Below, one piece after another: positions 57,489 to 64,000 of a stretch of DNA of 64,000 bases (positions within the stretch are counted from its first letter, which is position 1; each line of letters begins with the position of its first letter). Made by a program: the position numbers and the translations under genes. The notes under the pieces were generated by a model. That model was not told the DNA's origin. It did no database searches and saw only the letters and a program-made list of their open reading frames with translations. The DNA lies in the NCBI GenBank assembly GCA_949825025.1, contig OX463778.1, positions 4,974,501 to 5,038,500 on the forward strand. The letters run 5' to 3'. This DNA is from Siphlonurus alternatus (Eukaryota; Arthropoda; Insecta; Ephemeroptera; Siphlonuridae).

Positions 57489-57589
57489 GTATGCTACTGT
57501 ATGCATATTTATATTATATTCAGTCAGAATTTGACATAAATAATTAATATGTATGTTGAGGAGCCCACATTTACTTGGGTGAATCTCAG

Positions 57590-57760
57590 CGTCACTTCAT
57601 CATATCGTCCCTTTTGTTAATTGTGATGTGAACTTTTGTGTTGACCAAAAGTGTCCTTCCTGATGAGGTTTTCCACAGTTTCCTCAGTGAATGTGTAATA
57701 AGCCGTGGCCACCATCCTTTCTTTCTACCCCGCCTTGAGCTTCACGTTACATTCATCCAC
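57590..57760 (+). repeat. SINE-like body fragment
   Basis: GATGAGGTTTTCCACAGTTTC, CTCAGTGAATGTGTAATAAG and CCGTGGCCACCATCCTTTC resemble the 5S-headed SINE bodies at 39300-39390 and 58660-58735. Confidence 0.5.
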
Positions 57761-57786
57761 CTCTGCTTGCAGCTATTGTGGGTATT

Positions 57787-57975
57787 TCACCTTGCTCGTT
57801 TACCCTCCCTGAATTTTCCAACACTCTGAGCCTCCACCAGCCCAGAGTCCAGCAAGTTCCAATCCCTCACTGTTCTTCTCAGGAAGGAATACTTGCCCGT
57901 ATCATTTTTGCCGCACTCGTACTCCAAATTCCAGTCATCGGTCCCTCTTGCCCTTATAACGCCCTTTCTTAGTGT
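57787..57975 (-). pseudogene. C-terminal remnant of a LINE polyprotein in SETD9 intron 1
   Basis: Minus strand reads DDWNLEYECGKNDTGKYSFL, then RRTVRDWNLLDSGLVEAQ and SVGKFREGKRAR-stop. The YSFLRRTVRDWN-LL block is typical of the tail of Jockey/CR1-like LINE proteins (consensus like YSFFPRTIxxWN-LP). A likely frameshift lies just upstream. Non-functional. Confidence 0.6.
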
Positions 57976-58440
57976 GATTGCTAAGCTCCTCCCAGCCCTT
58001 TTGGTTCCCCGTTATTTGATATACATTGTTACTTTGCTTCCTCCTCTCTTCTAGCTCCTCCCATCCCAGTTCCTTTATCATTTTTGTACCCTTGTAAAAA
58101 TAAATAAAATAAAAAACAAACGCAATAGAAGTCGTGGCGTGGGGTCCAAGGGGAGAATATTCAAGTTTCCATTATCAATTTGTATTACTTGTATAGTTCA
58201 GTTGTACAGTTGAGTTACTATGGGTGAGCCGAGGGAGCTAATACAGACCTGATTTGTATTACCAGAATTTGAATAGCGGGAGGTGGTTTTGAATTGAGTC
58301 AGCTGTTCCTTGTATGAAATACCACCAAGGACTACGTGCCTACCAGATCAGTAAACCATCTGGAACTGGCAGGATTTTGATGGAAGGCTATTTTCTGGTA
58401 GCTAGGACTCACTGACATTGGTCCAGTCATAATAAACCAG

Positions 58441-58815
58441 AGGTCGAGCGTGGCGCAGTGCATTGACCTCTTTAGATCACCAAAGTCAGGTAATGTCGAA
58501 CGTGGTTAGTACATGGATGGGTGACCGTTTCAAGTAATTACGTTGCTCCCTCCCTGGGGTAAATTCATCTTGCTTTCCACCCAGTGCAGTGATGCACTTG
58601 TGTGTGGTTTCCCAGACTTTGGACATCACTTTGGTCTATATTGATAAAAGTAAAGGTCCTTACTGAGGTTTCTACGGTTCCCTCAGTCTCACCTCAGCGA
58701 ATGCTGGGACGCGTAACAGACCGTGGACACCATCTATTCTCTACCTTATCTATACCCATTACCCCGCCGCGAGCTAGCTCCATCCCAGCTCATGGAGGTG
58801 TATCCTTTTGAAAGG
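58441..58815 (+). mobile_element. 5S rRNA-headed SINE in SETD9 intron 1
   Basis: GAGGTCGAGCGTGGCGCAGT, TGGTTAGTACATGGATGGGT and GACCG at the head; body CTCAGCGAATGCTGGGACGC and GACCGTGGACACCATC. Same orientation as SETD9. Confidence 0.85.
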
Positions 58816-59052
58816 ACATGCCCATTGGGTCCAATTAATCCAAGGATTTGAATACTATGGATAGGTGGGGGGGCAATGTAAATCAGTGAGGCAAGTGGGT
58901 GGTGGCTATGATACTCAACAATAGGATGTCCGCCATCTTACCATTCTTACCATCAATGTGAAGCCGCAACAATACAGAAAGTATTGGCGGCCATGATGTA
59001 ATAATTTTCTGTCTCAGCAGCTCTAATGCTATTTTGATATCCATAGTATGCA

Positions 59053-59368
59053 ATGGAGTATCAACCTCAATATTTTTTATTGCAGAAATGGATAGAGCGT
59101 GCAAAGTTATGCTACTTTGATTTGTTTGTTTTTAATTTTTTAGAGTCCGGGAACTATTTTTTAAAAAAATTATTAAAAAGTACAAGGAAAGTGAGAGAAA
59201 GTGACGCCTCTTCTCTTTTAATAAAAGGATGGACTTAAAAGGGGCGTGGGTTTAAATTCGACTTATTCAAAACTTTTTAGTAATACTTCCCAGTCTCTAA
59301 AAAATCAGAGTGTCATAGTTTTGCACTCTCTATCCATTTAACAATTATTTTAGGTGGATGCTCCATTA
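59053..59368. mobile_element. MITE, ATGGAGTATTG family, diverged copy in SETD9 intron 1
   Basis: AATGGAGTATCAACCTCAAT left, GGTGGATGCTCCATT right. The arms contain TTGCAGAAATGGATAGAGCG and CACTCTCTATCCATT. Confidence 0.85.
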
Positions 59369-59553
59369 AACCTAAAATACGAGCTTTTTCTAGAAGTCGC
59401 AAAACCAGTAACGCCCTCTCTGATTGGCCGTGACGTCACTGCGCCAAACCCCCTCCACTTACTACCCTGGCTCTGCCAGGGTTAAAAGTAGCGACTTTGG
59501 AGTTGCGACTTCTGTTTAGGCGCAAAACAAAAAGCTCGTATTTTCAGCATTAA
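59366..59553 (-). mobile_element. 190-bp TTAA-flanked MITE, copy 2
   Basis: Inverse of 16991-17180 with very few differences; TTAA on both sides. It abuts the MITE at 59053-59368 and ends 33 bp before the exon 2 boundary of SETD9. Confidence 0.9.
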
Positions 59554-59586
59554 GATCCTCCAATCTAACTGCTCCGAACTTTGCAG

Positions 59587-59737
59587 GACGCAGGAGGGCG
59601 CACGGCTGGTGTCCTCTCCTATCACGGACGCGCTCATCTCCCCCGACAAGATCGCGCAGGCTCTGCTGCTCTTCCTGCCCAAACTGCAGCGCACACACCC
59701 GAACGGAGTCGCTGGCCTCGCCAACGCAAACCGGCAG
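59587..59737 (+). CDS. SETD9: SETD9 orthologue, exon 2
   Basis: Acceptor AACTTTGCAG, donor GTGAGA. Completing the Arg codon from exon 1 it reads TQEGARLVSSPITDALISPD, then KIAQALLLFLPKLQRTHP and NGVAGLANANRQ, ending in phase 0. It is helical in character and matches the position of the variable linker of SETD9 between the N-terminal block and the SET domain. A MITE ends 33 bp before the exon, so the branch point may lie within it. Confidence 0.85.
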
Positions 59738-59905
59738 GTGAGACTTCGGTGTTTCCCCAATTTTTAATTTCAAAATTTGTTAATGATTTCTCAGTAATTA
59801 TATACAGCAACTAAGGTCAAAATATAGTTCTGTATCCACTTCTTACTTTAAATTTAACAAAGGTCAGTATGTTGTTTATATATTTATAGATACAGTAACA
59901 ATTTT

Positions 59906-60572
59906 AACCTTCTTCCTTAAAGTAAAGTGCGCGCTAGAAAAAAAAGTTGAGTTAGTATTTTCTAAAAATAGTTCAAGTAGTCCTCCATATCAAACCAAAA
60001 TTAAAAAAATTCGATCTCAAATAGGTTTGCCAGAAAAAAATGCAAAGTCAGCGTGAACGCGTCGCTTAACATGGGGCCTTACCTGACAAAAACCCTCGAA
60101 TATCTCGAAAAAATACACCGTTAGGTGGTATGAAAAAAATATAGTGATGTTCTATGACCCAAGCTTTAACCAAAAACCGATTAAAAAAAATTCTCTCGAA
60201 TCCATTTTTCCGTAAAAAAATAATAAAAAATCTTATGGGAATTAACATGGTAGATTTTCTTGATTTTTTTACGGAAAAATGGATTCGAGAGAATTTTTTT
60301 TAATCGGTTTTTGGTTAAAGCTTGGGTCATAGAACATCACTATAATTTTTTCATACCACCTAACGGTGTATTTTTTCGAGATATTCGAGGGTTTTTGTCA
60401 GGTAAGGCCCCATGTTAAGCGACGCGTTCACTCTGACTTTAGAATTTTTTTCTGGCAAACCTATTTGAGATCGAATTTTTTTAATTTTGGTTTGATATGG
60501 AGGACTACTTGAACTATTTTTAGAAAATACTAACTCAACTTTTTTTTCTAGCGCGCACTTTACTTTAATGAC
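59906..60572. mobile_element. Near-perfect foldback distantly related to the K family
   Basis: TTAAAGTAAAGTGCGCGCTA and TAGCGCGCACTTTACTTTAA as ends; arms of about 325 bp are nearly identical, with the centre near 60245. Shared features with the K family: CTAAAAATAGTTCAA, CATATCAAACCAAAA, GATCTCAAATAGG. Confidence 0.9.
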
Positions 60573-60664
60573 TTGTTTAGATTCTGAGAATCTCAAACAA
60601 ATGATACTGAAGACAATAGTTTGAAAACACATTCTTCATTAAATTTTGGCATCTGCTGATACTA

Positions 60665-61112
60665 CAGTGACCCTACAGAGACTTCCGTGACATATGGTTA
60701 GGGATTTGATCAGAGTTTCACTGTTTCTGAGAGTGGCGGCACTGCTAAATGTTCGGCACGGTCCGGTTCTTGCTGGCTAAAATTGCGCACAAAGCCAACA
60801 AAAACCGTGCCGCCATGGTGGCTCTATTTACTATGGTGGTGTCACGTGCGCCTATTTTCAAATTTCGCGCGTTTACTGTTCCACTGTTAATCCAATCACC
60901 GGGCGTAATTGTTGTCACGTGACAAAAATTATGCACTCTGATTGGCCGAGCCTTATACATGGGTCTTATCCGTGTCACTTCCCCTCCTAGGTCTCTAGCT
61001 TCCCTGCGTGCCGCTGCGATTCAGTGGCGCCACCACTCTCAGAAACACCGAAGCTCAGCCCAGGTTGTTCAAATTCCTGACCATAAGACATGGAGGTCTC
61101 TGTAGGCTCTCT
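60665..61112. mobile_element. TIR element with GAGAGTGGCGGC arms, copy 2
   Basis: Left ACAGAGACTTCCGTGACATA and CTGAGAGTGGCGGCACTG; right GGCGCCACCACTCTCAG and TAAGACATGGAGGTCTCTG. The interior has GTCACGTGAC-type E-box motifs. Confidence 0.75.
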
Positions 61113-61405
61113 GCTGATACTGTTGTTCAATAATTTTTTCATGCAAAATATTGGGGTTGTGCCATGAAACATCCATTTCAAATGTTTTCTACAAAGTTTT
61201 AGAGAAGACGGAGGGAACACTTGAAAATAAGCTGACTTGTCTCAATTCAGTTATATGTTTTTTTAACGTTAACATTTAATAGACAAGACTGGATTAACTC
61301 GTTGTACACATTGTGGTATAAAAATTATCCTTGGGGCTTGATCTTGCATGTATTTATCATGCAGCAAAGCCATATCAGTTGTGAAGTTTACCCTGTTCTG
61401 TGAAT

Positions 61406-61741
61406 GGACAGCCTGCTTGAAAAATTTTTATTGCAGAAATGAATAGAGGGTACCAAGTTATGCTACTCTAATTTTTTTCAGATCTTTTTGAGACCCAGAA
61501 CAATTTTTATATAATCATTGAATGTGCAGCCACGCCCCCTGGAGGCGTCAATAAGCGTCTAGTCATCATCCTTTTTATTAAGGATTCAGGGGTGCCAACT
61601 TAACTTACAGAACTTTTTTTTTTAATGATTATTTAAAAATTATTCCAGGTCTGAAACAAATCTGAAAAAATTTAAAGTAGCTTGATTTAGTACCCTCTAT
61701 TCATTTCTGCAATAAAAATTTTCCATGCAGGTTGTCCATTG
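61406..61741. mobile_element. MITE (AATGGACA subfamily), copy 2
   Basis: AATGGACAGCCTGCTTGAAA left, TTTCCATGCAGGTTGTCCATT right. Related to 44052-44402. Confidence 0.85.
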
Positions 61742-61805
61742 CTAGGAAAGTAGGGCACGGATGATCATCAAAAATCTGGTAAATCTGACCTACCCTCAGC
61801 AGTTA

Positions 61806-62352
61806 GAACATATCGTCCCTCGTCCGGAATAATGAACTGTCTGCTTACCACGATTTCATTATGATAATGAACTACAGTAAAAACTTGTCATTACACAATT
61901 TGTTGTTAGGTAAAACTTGATTTTGAGTCAAGTTGATTGCAGTCCCGTCAAAAATAATTAACATTGCAGGTAAAAGGTAATACTCCATATAAGATAAACC
62001 TAATTTCCTGGGTCCCTTGACTTTACATAATAATAAGTTTTTAATATATCTGCTCTTTTCAAGTGAGTGCAATTATGAGCTGTAAATTGATTTAAAATAA
62101 AGCTCATGATTGTGCTCACCTGAAATAGCAGATAGCTCGTTATTGCAACGAGATTGTGGTACAGTATAACAGATCTTAGTTTACCTCTAGACAGTTCAGT
62201 AGACTAGATGGCAGATATAATATATCAGCCAATGAAAAGGCTGTAATGTCAGCTGGCCACCTTTTCATTGGCTGATATATCTGGCTCCGTCTAGTCCAGC
62301 AGTAAACTAAGATCTGTTATACTGTAGGCAGGTTATTGCGGACGAGGGACGA
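61806..62352. mobile_element. TIR element with TATCGTCCCTCGTCCG ends, abutting SETD9 exon 3
   Basis: ATATCGTCCCTCGTCCGGAA at the left, TTGCGGACGAGGGACGATA at the right. A foldback (62158-62327) is inserted inside. Its right end is only about 11 bp from the predicted exon 3 start. Confidence 0.65.
62158..62327. mobile_element. Foldback MITE with ACAGTATAACAGATCTTAG ends, copy 2
   Basis: GTACAGTATAACAGATCTTA left, TAAGATCTGTTATACTGTA right; inner TATCAGCCAATGAAAAGG mirrored. Confidence 0.9.
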
Positions 62353-62363
62353 TACACTCTCAG

Positions 62364-62538
62364 CTTGCCTGCCCTCTTGTGGAAATTTCAAGAACTAAAC
62401 ACGACATGTTGCAGCTGATGCTAAAGCACCTGGGGTTCGTGATTGAACGCGCACCGAGTCAAATTAGAGGCGGAGGAATTGGAGTGGTGGTGACGTCAGG
62501 GACTGTCAGGAAGGGAGCAGTGGTGGCCCTCTACCCAG
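62364..62538 (+). CDS. SETD9: SETD9 orthologue, exon 3 (start of the SET domain)
   Basis: The acceptor ACACTCTCAG gives phase 0, as required by exon 2; donor GTAACA. It reads LACPLVEISRTKHDMLQLML, then KHLGFVIERAPSQIRGGG, IGVVVTSGTVRKGAV and VALYP. The GGGIGV turn and the KGAVVALYPG strand are the first SET-N strands that hold the S-adenosylmethionine loop. An alternative acceptor (CTGTAG, 62331) is also phase 0 and would add 11 codons. That AG lies in the end of a MITE, so the shorter start was chosen. Confidence 0.88.
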
Positions 62539-62575
62539 GTAACAGCTGTTTAACATTCAATTTTATTGTCTTGAT

Positions 62576-62886
62576 TAAGGGGAAGGTAACACGCCCAATT
62601 AAAAAAAAATCCCTCACATAAAAGTTATGAAAAAAAAAAAAAAAATAAAATGTTCTTATTTACATCCCTTATCAGTATCTAAAATATCAGGTATGCAAAT
62701 TCGAGGTAGTATGTAAGTTATTAATTTTTTTAATTTAACATAGAAGTTCCATTTCTCCATGTTAAATTAGTCAACTTTAAAAGTTAATAAATAAAAAACT
62801 AACTCATATTTGCATACCTGATATTTTAGCTACTGATAGGGGATGTAGAGGAGAACAGTTTAAATTTTTTCCATAATTTTCATGTG

Positions 62887-62925
<39 letters not shown>

Positions 62926-62950
62926 ATTGGGCGTGTTACCTTCCCCTTAA
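62576..62950. mobile_element. Foldback MITE of the 10231 family, copy 3
   Basis: TTAAGGGGAAGGTAACACGCC left, GGCGTGTTACCTTCCCCTTAA right; a T-run (62890-62920) has grown in one arm. It shares its right TTAA with the next element. Confidence 0.9.
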
Positions 62951-63282
62951 CAATTAACCTCAGTTACTTCGGAATCAAAGGATATTTCTGTTAGAATGAA
63001 TTGAATGAAATAAGTTTATAAATTCGAAAATATGTTCTGAAATTTAATTGTCTAGGGTTTGGTCAAATTTAGTCTGGCAGTTTTCTCACAACAGCTCCAT
63101 TTCCAGTTTCCGTCCATAAGGCCAATGTTAAATTTCTACCTAAATTTTCACAAAACTGATCAGACAGATCCACTGCAAATTTTTTATGCCACCTATTGAT
63201 GGTGAGTTCTAAGTTCCCTGCAAGTCTTGTTGCATTCAGGGGGCCGATTATGAGATCTCAATCAACTGAGATTCATCCTTAA
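62947..63282 (-). mobile_element. TTAA-flanked non-coding element, copy 3
   Basis: TTAACAATTAACCTCAGTTA left, ACTGAGATTCATCCTTAA right; interior CAGTTTTCTCACAACAGCTC and GTCCATAAGGCCAATGTTA. Inverse orientation to copies 1 and 2. Confidence 0.85.
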
Positions 63283-63594
63283 AATACAAATCAATAGATA
63301 TTTTATTATCAGTCCTTCAAATAATGTCCTTCTTAACAAACAAAAACTGTTTTACTTTCTTCTTTAAAACTTACCTCATTTAATAGAATTTGGTAAATTT
63401 TTATATTCTTAACTTTGTTGAATTAACCCAGCTTGTCTGTACATTAATTTTCCGAGACAAAAATTAAGTTACAGAGGTTCTAAACTTCTAATATATCAAT
63501 TGAAACCAAATTTAACCAATGCACTTGTTATTAGCTAGACTGCAAGTTGTTTAAATACTGATCTTAATGAAGGTCCTCCGTCTTGTGTATGCAG

Positions 63595-63718
63595 GCACAA
63601 TCTACCGACCGAATGAGCCGATCTTGCTGCCTTCCATCAGAAACCCCTTCGTGTTTCGGTGTCTGGACGGAACACACATTGACGGCAAGGACTCTGGACT
63701 CTCGAAGATGATATTCAG
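63595..63718 (+). CDS. SETD9: SETD9 orthologue, exon 4 (SET domain continues)
   Basis: Acceptor TATGCAG, donor GTAAGT. In phase with exon 3 it reads GTIYRPNEPILLPSIRNPFV, then FRCLDGTHIDGKDSGLSK and MIFR. The block NPF-x-FRCLDG-x-x-IDG is diagnostic of SETD9. The catalytic NH-x-x-N and GEEL segments are expected in exons beyond the right edge. Confidence 0.93.
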
Positions 63719-63875
63719 GTAAGTGTCCAGGGTAGAACTAAATCTTCAAATATTGGAGACACATGCATGGAGATGGACAGTGGGTGAGGGGAAGGAATAG
63801 CTTAGAGAATCAGCTGTGCAACAAAGAAGCAGCCTAAGTCATCAGACAAGGAGCAGAAAACTTAATTGAAATATA

Positions 63876-64000
63876 GACGACTTGCAAAACTCTGTTTTAG
63901 CAAAAAGTAAACAAACTCACACACCCAGTTCATTGTTGTTGTGATTGTGTGTGTAAATTTTGTTTATACATTAGACCTTATGGGAAATTTATGATTTTCA
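63876..64000 (+). mobile_element. Foldback element of the 17883 family, cut by the window edge
   Basis: TATAGACGACTTGCAAAACT, AGTTCATTGTTGTTGTGATTG and ACCTTATGGGAAATTTATGA match the left arm at 17883-18025. Confidence 0.85.

Overview
The window looks like nuclear DNA of an invertebrate, most likely an arthropod. It is AT-rich, its genes are split by GT-AG introns, it is dense in simple repeats and palindromic mobile elements, and its secreted C-type lectin has an insect/crustacean-like 'QFCRSHG..LASVETEEEN' core. No species can be named from the sequence alone.

Four host-type genes or gene parts can be read. (1) An hnRNP M-like gene (minus strand) has exon 1 at 11879-11827, exon 2 at 4457-4279 and exon 3 at 1338-1184, and continues beyond the left edge. 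The splice phases join cleanly into an Arg/Ser-rich N-terminus and RRM1. (2) A secreted C-type lectin gene (minus strand, 25026-15160) has a signal-peptide exon and four further exons that build one CTLD. (3) A single long exon (minus strand, 53406-51914) encodes a SWIM zinc finger plus a YqaJ-type nuclease domain. (4) A SETD9 orthologue (plus strand) has exons at 57403-57488, 59587-59737, 62364-62538 and 63595-63718, and continues beyond the right edge. All exon junctions within (1) and (4) are phase-consistent.

Most of the rest is mobile DNA. The left part (1-12 kb) is the hnRNP M gene, with a 7.06-kb inverted-repeat element filling its first intron. The second part (12-25 kb) is the lectin gene, full of foldback elements and a 5S-rRNA-headed SINE, with a 3.9-kb element in its first intron. 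The middle (25-51 kb) is almost gene-free: a 1.9-kb element with ATTACAATTGTAAT arrays at its ends, SINEs, a decayed LINE end, a 4.6-kb inverted-repeat element carrying an inserted R4/Dong-like retrotransposon, and a 2.9-kb near-perfect palindrome with a smaller palindrome inside one arm. The right part (51-64 kb) holds the SWIM/YqaJ exon, a 2.1-kb composite element with CGAAAA arrays, and SETD9.

The most interesting material is a set of non-autonomous elements whose long terminal inverted repeats are built from short tandem units. Two of them (4574-11636 and 32905-37514) share the unit core AACTCGGWGC, share a GGTATCCGG-type terminus, and are each flanked by an exact 9-10 bp target duplication. 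They appear to be one previously unnamed family. At least fifteen foldback families recur here, and several order themselves by nesting. Coordinates of repeats were read by eye, and their edges may be off by several bases.
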